Assembly (NCBI GenBank): GCA_006386115.1 | Contig: VFIW01000103.1 | Location: forward strand, 196,737-260,736 | DNA length: 64,000 nucleotides | From: Globisporangium splendens | Lineage: Eukaryota; Oomycota; Peronosporomycetes; Pythiales; Pythiaceae | Direction: 5' to 3' | Part shown: in pieces, positions 43,639 to 53,447 of the stretch | How positions within the stretch are numbered: position 1 is the stretch's first letter | Layout: the number at the start of each line of letters is the position of its first letter | The notes under the pieces: model-generated | What the model saw: the letters and a program-made list of their open reading frames with translations, nothing else | What the model was told of the DNA's origin: nothing | The model's database searches: none | Made by a program: the position numbers and the translations under genes

Positions 43639-44404
43639 ATTCCCAATCTCGACGTCCACATCACAAGCCACAAACCCCACTCACAAATCCCAACTCTTTT
43701 GTCCACAATGATCAAGGCTGCGCTCCTCAGTCTTCTCGTCGCCGTCGCTGCCCAATCCAGCACCGTTGTTCTCGCCGAAGAGGAGTCTGCAATTGGAACT
43801 GCTGTTGGTGTCGGAGCGGGAGTTGCCGGTGTGGCCGCAGCCACCGGACCTGGCGAGCTCGTGGTGGCAAGTTTTGAGCTCGCCGCGGTCGTGATTCCTC
43901 TTATCGGCGGTCTGTTCAAGAAGAAGCAGTGCCGCCAAGTGGCGTGCTGGATCGATAACGGCAAGTGCTACCAGCAGGCAGCCGACAAGGTCCAGAATCA
44001 GGTTTTCCAAGGACGCGACGGGTACGTCATCGAAAGCCACGGCAACCAAGGCGCGTGGGTTCGCTACTGGCGTGTGCGAACAGATGTGGCGCAGTCCCAG
44101 ACGATTGCGACTGGCAAGTGCGGTGACGGCTCGAGCTTCTCGGTGTTCAACTGCCAGACCACGGGTAAAGTCCACTGCTAGATTTGCTGGCTTCGTGTTC
44201 CCAGCCCTCGTGCCTTCGCTTCGCGCGCGAGGCAAAGAGGCTCTTGCATGTCTTGTAAGCACAAAACGTCTCGCGATAAAGAGAAATGATCGTCGTGCTA
44301 CTGTGTTAGTAGTTTCAGCGTAAATTTGCAAAACTGCTCGCTCGATTTATCCATTTGAGTTTGAATTTGATTTCTTTTATGTGTTGTGTTGTTGCCAGTC
44401 GGAG
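43639..44404 (+). repeat. Third copy of the D transcription unit
   Basis: 766 bp appear identical to 32548-33313, starting at the A of the initiator and ending about 223 bp after the stop codon. DNA on both sides is related to, but clearly diverged from, the flanks of copy D, as expected for a conversion tract within an older duplicate. Confidence 0.85.
43708..44181 (+). CDS. Small secreted six-cysteine protein, copy D''
   Basis: 157 residues, identical to D and D'. The initiator has lost its left part (CTGCAATTCCC in place of CTTTCATTCCC), so transcription may be weaker or start elsewhere. Upstream in-frame codons back to 43609 are not conserved in the other copies and are unlikely to be translated. 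Domain layout as for copy D. Confidence 0.9.
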   Translation: MIKAALLSLLVAVAAQSSTVVLAEEESAIGTAVGVGAGVAGVAAATGPGELVVASFELAAVVIPLIGGLFKKKQCRQVACWIDNGKCYQQAADKVQNQVFQGRDGYVIESHGNQGAWVRYWRVRTDVAQSQTIATGKCGDGSSFSVFNCQTTGKVHC

Positions 44405-44988
44405 GACTGTGTACAAGCTATCCGCTTGTGGATGAAACATACGTTGAGACAGTGTTGCAACTCACTTGTGAGACGAACGCTAGAAGCCAAGTTGTTCTAC
44501 TCTTTGCCCGGAATGGCTGTATATCGCCTCTGTAATTTGCAGCCTATTTGGAACACAATGATTTGCATCAATTGAACTGATTGCTGTAATTTACGACCAC
44601 CGAAAGGCGACTCTTTTCGCCCTGGCATGCATGCATCCTCCTCCAACCTCACCTTGACTGAGACTCCACAACGATTCGCACCCCACACTGTGCGAGCACG
44701 GAACAATCGACACAAAACGGATGCAACCTCGACATTTGTGGCAGTAGTTTCGTATTACTTAGAATGTTGATTTCGCAGACGGAGCAGGGGTGGATTGACA
44801 TTTAAGATGAATTCAAAACGCGCGCATCCACACAAAGCCACACATTGAAATAAATGCTCAACAATTATCCTATTTATGATTAAGCAGATTGAACAATTTG
44901 GGCTTTGGAATAACACATGCAGATTTCAGTTGTCTCGCAAACCAGACGATGCCAGAAGATACGCAGCAAAGAGCGAGCTATTCATAAT
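44405..44988. other. Diverged flank between D'' and C'
   Basis: Recognisably related to the region downstream of copy D (for example the GAGACA..GCAACT and TTGGAACAC-like tracts) but with many differences. No gene. Confidence 0.45.
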
Positions 44989-45411
44989 CTAGCAGTGGAC
45001 CTTGCCCGTGCTCTGGCAGTTGAACACCGAGAAGCTCGAGCCGTCACCGCACTTGCCAGTCGCAATCGTCTGCACCTGCGACACGTCGGTGCGCACACGC
45101 CAGTAGCGAACCCACGCGCCTTGGTTGCCGTGGCTTTCGATGACGTACCCGTCGCGTCCCTGGAAGATCTCGTTCTGGACCTTGTCGGCAGCCTGCTGGT
45201 AGCACTTGTTCGTGTTGATCCAGCACGCCACTTGACGGCACTCCTTCTTGTTCTTGAAGAGTTGACCGATGTACGGCACCAACTGCGTCGCCAACTGGAA
45301 ACCGGCAAGCACAACGTCGGTCTTTGTGGCAGCCTCCTGTTCAGCGTGGACCACTGGGGTCGAGTACGCGGCGGCGATGGCGAAAACACTGAGCAGAGCG
45401 GTCTTGATCAT
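44989..45411 (-). CDS. Small secreted six-cysteine protein, copy C'
   Basis: 140 residues, protein identical to copy C with one synonymous change seen. Unlike copy C it keeps a consensus initiator (CTTTCATTTCCAAATCC at 45467-45483). The upstream and downstream flanks do not match those of copy C, so only the transcribed, coding part has been homogenised. It is the right-most family member in the window. Confidence 0.92.
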   Translation of the reverse strand: MIKTALLSVFAIAAAYSTPVVHAEQEAATKTDVVLAGFQLATQLVPYIGQLFKNKKECRQVACWINTNKCYQQAADKVQNEIFQGRDGYVIESHGNQGAWVRYWRVRTDVSQVQTIATGKCGDGSSFSVFNCQSTGKVHC

Positions 45412-45466
45412 TGTGGATGATAGGGTGGTGTTTGCGGAGGAGCTTGGGGCTTGTGACTTGGAAGGC

Positions 45467-45483
45467 GGATTTGGAAATGAAAG
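45467..45483 (-). promoter_or_regulatory. Initiator of copy C'
   Basis: CTTTCATTTCCAAATCC on the minus strand, a good TCATTYYNCA-type match about 60 bp upstream of the ATG. The identity with copy C begins at the CA of this element. Confidence 0.65.
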
Positions 45484-47701
45484 ATCGAAGGGGTTTCTCG
45501 CTGAACCGAAGTGGACCTCTTTGTGGTCTGCGTTAGCTGGTCCCATCCGTCCGTTCCACTCCTGTTGATGAAGGCGGTTTCTCAGGCTGCCCACAATCAT
45601 GGATGATTCCGAACTGAGATTTGCATCTACACGCCAACAGTGTGCGCGAGTTGGCCCGCCGACCCGATGCGTGCCAAAATTGCACAGAAGGAAGATGTCC
45701 CAGTGCACCCCGACGCTCCCCTAAGTTTGAACCGCCGCGCTCAAGCGTAATTGATTGATCATTCACACAAACTTCGATAAATGTGCATGAGATGCATCCC
45801 GTTTTCAGTATCGTTGTAGCATCGTTGAGCCCCATGTTTGGTGAGACACCAACGGATGTACTATAGTCGTGCCCTCCGTTTCGTCTACTCATATCCTGCA
45901 TATCCTATCGGCCATGCTGCAGGTAGGTTGCGGTTTTAAGTTTTCTGCTGCGCGGGTGTTGTGTCATGTGCCAAAATTGTACAGGATCTGAGCATCAAAC
46001 TGCACCAGCATCAACTGCTACTCTCGCACGCTTCAGTATGAACGAGGAAATGAGGCATGCATTTCATTTTGTGAACGCACAAGCTGAGAACATCACTTGC
46101 ATAGCAAAAAGGAATCATGAGCTTGCACACTATTACAAATGCGTCATGCTCCACTTTTGCGCGTGCAAAGGTGTAAGAGTGTTCCTGAAAAACAGTGGAC
46201 ATCAAGGAATGTTCTGGCAGGCAAATCACAGATTCGACTCTGCCAGATGGCACGTTGTCCCTCTTGAACATTTCCCCAGTGTAAAATACAGTAACACCAA
46301 GCGGGTTTGCTGGCGGCTCCTCGTGATGCTTCAATCAGCAAACACAAATGCCATGGGCAAATCACGGGTATTCGGTTGTTGCTCCCTGTGACACAGCAGT
46401 GATTGCAGGATCAGATCCTGATCGAGAATCTCAGGACAGTAGCACTATCTATCGCAGCACGTTACATAGACGAGCATTCACTCGTTGGCGATGCGGCTGA
46501 ATGGCGTCTCTGTCTTACACTGTATCTTCAGTCAAGAGTCCCAATTTCACTGCTTCCGTATTATCTCTTTCCTCCACACCAATCCAATCTCTCCCCTCTC
46601 TATTTGAGGCTGCTTGGGGACTTGTCAATGGTGCCATTCCCCTTTCTCGCTGGTCTTCATACAGTATCACCGGTTTCGGTGGTCGCTCGGTGGATCTTTC
46701 ACGCCGTTCGAGTTATTCGCCACACCGAAGCATGAAGAGTACGGGGCTCCCCCAGGAGAAATTCTCGAGCGAACCCGGTAAGCACATACAGACCCGGATC
46801 GTCCAATCTATTATCTCCCCTTGAGGGGAACAAGCACAGCGCAAGAGCTGTACGCTGTGGGGTGGAATACATACGCGACCGACCGAGCGAAGCAAGGGGG
46901 AGTGCCCTCTATTTGTATCAGTTGGATGTCTGTCGTCATGTCGTCTTGAGGTTGCTTTGCGGACTGCCAACCATGTGAGATATGTACGAGAACCGATACA
47001 ACCGGTAGGAAACCAGCAGCCGTCCAATTTGGCCAACTTTGACTTGACAATGGAGGTCGCTCACTCACTGCTCATGGATGGATTAGGATGACCCTCCAAA
47101 GGATAATGATGTACTTGACTCGTTCGTCTCATCGACCGTTGCGGAGATAAAGCCTCCCACATTGCCAGTGAAAGCATGTTGGTCGCAGCGCCGCGTTAAA
47201 CCATTCTGTATTCCCGATCTAGAATGCCAAGGTTCAGTTGCGTCGGAAATGTTGAGAAGACATGTCCTTGTCCGCGACGTAATTTGCCGCCCGATTTCGG
47301 CTGTGTTGTTGTGTTGTCTGTAGTGTTGGGTCCAGCTAATGTTTTCTGTTGGGCCTTGTAATATGGGGCTTGTTGAGGAAAACGTGGAGTTGCTGGACTA
47401 GATGACGGCCATGCACGTACTTTCGCCCCGTGGGTGAGTCCCAGTACTCAGTGTACCGGGTTGCCGCGCCACGTAGTAGGTAGACTCCCACAGCAAAGGC
47501 TTGTTGAGTTGCCGTAGCGTCTGGGTGGTATCGATTGCAAAAGTTGACTTCGCATGCGCTTCCACTACAACTGCATAAATCGTATCTGTGTCCGATGACT
47601 TGAAAGGCGTTGCTGAAAGTGTTGTTGCTGTGCGAAGGTAGATTTGAAAGTGAGATTGATAAGCAGTTACGTTTCCATCGCTACACCTAATTCACCCCAA
47701 G
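45484..47701. other. Gene-free boundary between secreted island and retrotransposons
   Basis: An R1 copy lies at about 46170-46260 (GGCAAATCACAGATTCGACT). Otherwise short ORFs only. The right part is T/G-rich (repeated TGTTG near 47.3 kb). No tRNA, gene or LTR recognised before 47702. Confidence 0.5.
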
Positions 47702-48124
47702 TGTAATGGGGCCTCCCATTACATGGGTTCCCGGGTCAGGAGAGTGTGGGTTTTCTCCCACATGGGTTTTACCACCTCTTCCGAACCCACCCACGTCGTA
47801 CAGTTGGAGACACATTAATATGTGTCACTCATGAACACTGTACGTAGCCATTTGCATATTAGCCAATAAGACTAAGCCGTTAAGATTTAATCCCATTGGA
47901 TGATAGTCGGACTGGACATCCGATTATCTACCAATGAGAGACACCGTAGGTTTCAGTCACTACGATTGCATGTTAGCACTTTAACGTTTTAATTCACTTC
48001 TCAATTTGCACGGTAACGCGCAAAGCTCCCTCCCTTCTCCTTGGACACAGTGTTATCACTGTGCCCTTCCTTTCACCTGCGCTTCCTCAACGCACGTGTA
48101 CTTCGTGTAACGAGTCCCGTTACA
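47702..48124 (+). repeat. LTR of a third Ty3/gypsy family (element X)
   Basis: It begins TGTAATGGGG, ends CGTTACA, and is followed directly by CTGGTAGCAC, the same primer-binding-like sequence found after the LTRs of elements 1 and 2. The TG..CA termini and the following gag start support an LTR. No second copy is present in the window to confirm the left end. Confidence 0.55.
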
Positions 48125-48285
48125 CCTGGTAGCACTTTGTGGTCCGTCCAACCACAGAGCGGGAGCCGTCAGTAATGAGTACTGACGAAGAACCGATGAT
48201 GAATCTCGAACCCGCGGAAACCGCGAGTGCGACGATCAACCTGGAGGATTGCCTCCAGTTGAGTGATCTCGAGTGGAGTGCGGAT
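48125..48285 (+). mobile_element. Leader and gag start of element X, interrupted
   Basis: The primer-binding region is followed by an ATG at 48175 that opens 37 codons (MSTDEEPMMNLEP ... DLEWSAD). The frame is then broken exactly where LTR A begins at 48286. Element 1 therefore inserted into the gag of element X. The rest of X is not in the window. Confidence 0.6.
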
Positions 48286-48819
48286 TGTAACGGGGTTACA
48301 CTGTAACATGGTTACGCACTTGTGTTGTGCCACACAAACAAACCGAACCTTGCGGCACGTAGAGTACGCGCAACAAGTTTAAGACCGAACCATGAGGTTC
48401 GTCGTACTTGCTCGAACCTTCATGGTGGAGCCGGCAGCCAGTCTGAGTGACGGCGCCTCCGATTGGATATAATTGAACATGCATTTCACCCAATCACATA
48501 AGACAACTAGCGTTAGTCTTTCATAGCCACTCATTGCCCCATGGGCAGTAATTACACTTGAGATTGCTATTGTTCATAGTTACATAAAGATAATCCAGGT
48601 TGTTCTACAGAGGGCAACCTCCAACAAATAAACAGTTTCATTTTTACCGTTAACTGAGTCTTTGGTTATCGACGGTTACTCTATAGAGACCTATAGGTAA
48701 CCGATTGTTGCACTGCAGGAAGCAGGCAACAGCGCTCGGAACAGAGTCCTTGAGAGAAGCGTTGCATACGCTTCCTCACACACGTACCGTGCTGCGTAAC
48801 TCGGAAGTGTCCGGTTACA
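48286..48819 (+). repeat. 5' LTR of element 1 (LTR A)
   Basis: 534 bp, from TGTAACGGGG to GGTTACA. It matches LTR B (inverted, 57956-58490) over its whole length with scattered differences. The preceding CGGAT (48281-48285) is the likely target-site copy. Confidence 0.9.
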
Positions 48820-48830
48820 ACTGGTAGCAC
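48820..48830 (+). promoter_or_regulatory. Primer-binding site of element 1
   Basis: ACTGGTAGCAC immediately follows the LTR. The core CTGGTAGCAC is also found after LTR X and the element 2 LTR, so all three families probably use the same tRNA primer. The tRNA was not identified. Confidence 0.6.
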
Positions 48831-48891
48831 TAGTAGTCAATCTACGACCCGGCAGAGGTGACTGCCTGAATCGCTTCCTCAAGGATTCATC

Positions 48892-50052
48892 ATGGCGTCA
48901 GTTGACCCTGCGCAGTTCCCGCACCTCTCGGCTGAACACCGGAGTGTGCTGACCCGAATGGCACAAGCTCTAGGCGACCAAGTCGCGCTAGACGTGCTCT
49001 CGGCGTCGCCGGAACAGCAAATCTTTCGACTCGAGCAGTTCGAGAACTTCTCGAACGCTCAGCGCCTCGAAGGAGAGCGAAATGCGCAAGCACAAATGCA
49101 AGCCACCGCAAGCTTGACCGCAGAGATGCTGCGCTCAGCTGCTGAGTCGCGCGAAGCGCTCGAGCGAGTGGTATCTGTGGTTGCTGGTGCAGCCACGTCT
49201 TTGTCGAGTGCGGCTTCTGCGCCTCAGACACCCACGTCCCAAACTCCCCGCCCAAGAGCTGTCAAGATTGACGCTCCGAAATTCGATGGTGCGGATGGCG
49301 ACAAGCTCATCCACTGGCTGCTCGCCGTGGAGCGTTGCGCCAAGGCTCAGCTCATCGACAGCAACGAGCAGATGGTGTCTTACGCCATCTCGAACCTGCG
49401 CGGTCGAGCGTCGGAATGGGCATTCTCGACGTTGCTCACCGATGAGTGTGCATTCGACACGTGGGATATTTTCCGTGCGAGAATCACCGCCATGTATCAG
49501 CCTCCGAACAACGAAGTGCTGTTGCAAGGTCGTTTCTTCTCCTTGAGACAAGGGAAGCTCTCACTGGAACGATACATCCAGGAGATGAGAAGCCTGTGCG
49601 CGGCGATCACGATCAGCCCTTTACCTGAGTCTGTGAAAATGTCTGCGTTTCTCAACGGCCTCAACAGTGGACCAGCGCGTCAGGAGTTGTACCGACGCTT
49701 GCCGGCCACGATGGAAGATGCGATCCGCATTGCGCTCGTTGAGCAGCAATCGTTCCGAGTCAGCCGACCTGATTGGAACGCTGGCCGCCACAACGGTGCG
49801 CATCACAGCCACCGAGCAGTCACGAATGAGCGGCGCTTCCACGGTCCGACGCCAATGGATCTCAGCAGCGCCGAAGTGACCTGCTTTAACTGTGGCAAGC
49901 GAGGACACTATCAGTCGAAGTGTCCCGCTCCAAGGCAGCCCGCTCCTCGCACTGGAAATCAGGCGAGGGACTACCAAACGCCGCGCGGCAACCACGCTCA
50001 TCGAGGTGGCAGATCCGCTGTGGCAAGAAAGGGAAACGGAATGTCTCAGTAG
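48892..50052 (+). CDS. gag: Gag of element 1
   Basis: 386 residues. An N-terminal helical region precedes the capsid-like retrotransposon gag domain (about residues 120-285: FDGADGDKLIHWLLAVERCA, LRGRASEWAFS, FFSLRQGKLSLERYIQEMR). A CCHC zinc knuckle CFNCGKRGHYQSKC starts at residue 331, and the tail is basic. It would assemble cytoplasmic virus-like particles and bind element RNA. The reading frame ends at TAG (50050-50052), which lies inside a perfect 15-bp stem-loop. The same frame stays open for about 50 further codons up to the protease, so a readthrough Gag-Pol is likely in the intact element. No frameshift is seen in gag itself. Confidence 0.9.
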   Translation: MASVDPAQFPHLSAEHRSVLTRMAQALGDQVALDVLSASPEQQIFRLEQFENFSNAQRLEGERNAQAQMQATASLTAEMLRSAAESREALERVVSVVAGAATSLSSAASAPQTPTSQTPRPRAVKIDAPKFDGADGDKLIHWLLAVERCAKAQLIDSNEQMVSYAISNLRGRASEWAFSTLLTDECAFDTWDIFRARITAMYQPPNNEVLLQGRFFSLRQGKLSLERYIQEMRSLCAAITISPLPESVKMSAFLNGLNSGPARQELYRRLPATMEDAIRIALVEQQSFRVSRPDWNAGRHNGAHHSHRAVTNERRFHGPTPMDLSSAEVTCFNCGKRGHYQSKCPAPRQPAPRTGNQARDYQTPRGNHAHRGGRSAVARKGNGMSQ

Positions 50053-50075
50053 AAGCGTCCCGCTTCTACTGAGAC
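50043..50075 (+). promoter_or_regulatory. Stem-loop enclosing the gag stop codon (readthrough candidate)
   Basis: GTCTCAGTAGAAGCG (50043-50057) and CGCTTCTACTGAGAC (50061-50075) are perfect reverse complements around a TCC loop. The gag TAG sits in the 5' strand of the stem in the context CAG-TAG-A. A comparable hairpin encloses the gag stop of element 2. Confidence 0.75.
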
Positions 50076-50207
50076 AGACTCTATAGCTTCGGCGTCGCCG
50101 ACTACTAGAGTCGTGCAGATGGGAAGCTTAGTCCCAGGAGCTCTTGACAACAAGGCTCCGAGTGAGATGTTGGTATATAGCGCCGATGTGAAGGCTATGA
50201 GAAGAAA

Positions 50208-53200
50208 ATGACGGTTCTTGTTGACTGCGGTGCGTCACAGAACTTCGTCTCGAAGGCAGCTCTGGAACAGAGTCTGCAAGCGTGTGAGCGACTTGTCCAC
50301 AGTGGCAAGCGCGAGAAGATGATCGTACGTCTGGCCGATGGGTCGACAGTACACACTGAAGGGGTTCAAGTCGAACTCTCCTTCAGTTTTTGCGACTTTG
50401 TCTGCAAAGAAACGTTTGTGGTACTAGCGATGGGGTCGAAGTACGACCTCATCCTAGGGATGCCTTGGCTGGCGAAACATCAGCCTTGGATCGATTGGCG
50501 AGCACGCACAATCGGAAGCTCCATCCCTTCCTCTGGTGAAGAGCGAAGGTTGCGGGAAAATTTCCACGCAACGGATGCGAGCTTTGAACACGCTGTGGCA
50601 GGGAGCCCAGCAGGAAGACATGCGGCGGCAGCGAGCCCCGCTCAAAACACTCACGCTGTGGCAGGGAGCCCAGCTAGAAGATGCGCTGAGGCAGGGAGCC
50701 CAGCAAAGAGATCAACTGCGGCAGGTAGCCCAGTTTGTGCGGAAGCGCCAGAAAGTCCAGACGTGGACACTGGTGCGCAGGTGTGCGGCTCCAAAGCACC
50801 CGAGCCAGCCCCCGCAAGTGACAGCGACAGTACAGGTGTACACGCGTCAACCAGCTCGTACCACCTTGACGGTGCAGTACTGGAGCTCAGAACCGCGAGG
50901 TCGCGCGTTCGCATCAACCGACGAGGGCGACGCAAGTTGTCAGCTCGCGAGAGAGACAGTGCATTGGCGTCTGTTGCTGAGGAAACGGCCGCCCCGCATA
51001 TGATTGCCCCATCTCTCAATGCAGCTGCAACTTCGCTGCGCGCCTTCGACAGGATCTCGGATCCGTCGATAGATCGCGCTCACGTTGATGTGGCGCTCAG
51101 ACGCGCGAAGCGCAGTCCGGAAGCAAACGCATCAGACGAAGTGTTCTTCGCTGAATTTGCGGCGCTCCATGAGCTGCCGAGTACCGCTGAGGCGATCGTA
51201 TCCCTCGAAGAAATGAGCTATGAGCTCTTTCTTACGGATCTAGAGCGCGACCAGATCCGCGAGATCGTCGTTCCGACTGCGTTCACGCGTAGCGAACTAT
51301 GCACCTCGTCCACTGCGGATGAGAGTGTTTTGGAGCCAGACAAACAGAAACGGTTTGCTGCTCAGGATTGGGACGCCGTGAAAGGCAGTCCATACTTTGA
51401 CTTGTTGTGGGAGTTCAAAGATGTCTTCCCCGACAAAGTGCCAAGTGCCCTGCCCGTTGATCGTGGCGTACGGCACGAGATTGACCTCGAGCCCGGGAGC
51501 AAATATTGCGTGACCAGACAATGGCCGGTGCCCCGCGAGCAGGTTGAGGCTATCGACGAGTTCTTCGCGAAACGAGCCCTCGCCGGTCATGTGAGAGAAA
51601 GCAAGTCTCCACACAGCTCACCCACGTTTTGTGTGCGGAAAGCGACTGGTGGCTGGCGCATTGTTCACGCTTTCAACAAGCTGAACGCCGCCACCATTCC
51701 GGCACAAACGCCGATCCCAAGAAAGGATGTCTTAATCGACTCCATGGGCGGCTCGACAGTTTTCTCCGCACTGGATCTCATGGATGGGTTCTATCAGATC
51801 CTCATGCGAGAGAGTGACGTTCCCTTGACGGCAGTAAGCACACCCAGCGGGATGCTGTGGGAGTGGCTCGTTATGCCGCAAGGTTTGAAGAATGCACCAG
51901 CGACGTTCAACCGTCTGGTAACGCATCTTCTGCGTCCTCATCGTGCGTATGCACCGAGCTATTTCGATGACATCTTCGTGCACAGTCGTGCCGAAGAAGA
52001 TCTCAGTGCCGTTGACGTGCACAAGAGACATTTGCGCTCAGTGTTGCAGTGCTTACGAGACAACAGTCTGTATCGCAACCTGAAGAAATGCATCTTTGGC
52101 GCCTCAGAGATACCGATCCTGGGCTGCTATGTTGGCAAAGCTGGCGTCCGCGCGGACCCAGAGAAGGTCAAGGCGATCGCCGACTGGCCGATCCCAAAGA
52201 ACGTCAAGGACTTGCGCAAGTGGCTTGGCTTGGCAAATTACTTGCACAAGTACAGCCACAACTATGCGGCGAGAGTCCGTCCGCTCACGCATCTCTTGAA
52301 AAAGGATGTCGAATGGGACTGGACCAGCGATGTCATGAATGCATTCATTGACGTGAAGGAGTCGCTTGTTCGCGCTCCTGTCCTGGCGTTGCCGGACCAC
52401 ACGAAAGCTTTCAGTGTCGTGTGCGATGCCAGCGATTTTGCAATCGGCTGTGCACTGATGCAGAAGGATGATGACGGCCATGAGCGCGTCGTATCATACC
52501 AAAGCAGACTGCTTAAAGCAGCTGAAAAGAACTATCCTGTGCACGACAAGGAGCTGCTTGCGATCAAGTACGCTCTCTTGAAGTTCAGGGTCCACCTTTT
52601 GGGTGCGACACCGTTCGTTGTGTACACGGATCACGCGTCCTTGCGGACCGCGATTAATTCCCCCCATGTATCGCAGCGAATGGCGCGATGGCTTGCATTC
52701 TTCTCCGAGTTCAACTTTCGGGTCGAATACAAACCGGGAAAGGAAAATGTTCTGGCGGACGCGCTCTCGCGCCGTCCAGATTACGAGTCGAGCGTTGACA
52801 GCAGCTCTGACGCCCTGTGTTTGGAGCGCACTCCTGATCTCATGCATCTGAGCATCAGTCGAGTGCAAACAAAGCTCAAGGACAATATTCAGTCGCTTTA
52901 TGCAAAGGACGATGAATGTCGCTTGTTGCTTGCTCACTTTGACGGCTCGTCCAAAGAGTCATTGCCTGCCAAACTCGAGTCAAAGCTTGCTCGGTTTAGT
53001 TACCACGACGGGTTGTTGTGGCATCGACTGTCCAACTTCGATTACCCGCGTGTGTATGTACCGCATGACCAGGATCTGAAACTTTCGATCCTTCATGAGT
53101 TTCACGATACACCAGCGAGTGGGCATCTCGGGCGTGAAAAGACCTTCTTGCAAGTGCCCAATGTATTTTGGCAGCCATACCAGTACAAATGGGTGGCCAA

Positions 53201-53447
53201 TTATGTACGCTCATGCGAGCAGTGCCAGCGCGTGAAGCCTGCGGGCAAGAACAAAGCGCCGCTGCATCCGCTGCCGATTCCGCAAGACTGCTGGAAGTCG
53301 GTCAGCATGGATTTCGTCTTCGGTTTCCCGGAAGACAAGGCGCGCAACACAGGCGTCGTCGTGTTCGTCGACCGACTGAGCAAAATGGTGCACGTTGCAC
53401 CTGTGCGCAAGCATGTCAATGCGCAAGAGACGGCGTGCCTATTTTAG
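50208..53447 (+). pseudogene. pol: Pol of element 1: protease, RT, RNase H, integrase start
   Basis: 1079 residues in one frame. Order: aspartic protease (VLVDCGASQNFV near residue 5, DLILGMPWL), a Pro/Ala linker with AGSPA repeats, then reverse transcriptase (FNKLNAATIPAQTPIPRKD, MPQGLKNAPATFNR, YFDDIFVHS). RNase H follows (SVVCDASDFAIGCALMQ, YTDHASLRTAI, ADALSRRPD), then the integrase zinc finger (HEFHDTPASGHLGREKT, SCEQCQRVKP) and the first part of the integrase core (VSMDFVFGFPEDKARNTG). The frame hits TAG at 53445-53447 in a T-rich run. Integrase coding resumes at once in another frame, so a 1-bp loss is likely. Relative to gag the ORF is shifted by one base near 50200, probably a second small indel. 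YFDD marks the polymerase active site. Confidence 0.85.
50594..50732 (+). repeat. Minisatellite in the protease-RT linker of element 1
   Basis: GTGGCAGGGAGCCCAGC-like units occur four to five times and encode repeated AGSPA blocks. Units vary by several substitutions. Such a linker expansion is tolerated between folded Pol domains. Confidence 0.8.

Noticed and set aside
24496..45411. Secreted family as elicitins or known effector classes (RXLR, CRN)
   Set aside because: Cys spacing and length do not match elicitins. There is no RXLR-dEER or LFLAK motif after the signal peptide.
48125..48285. Reading through from element X gag into LTR A as one gene
   Set aside because: The frame ends seven codons into the LTR. 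The LTR border TGTAACGGGG and the shared CGGAT show an insertion.
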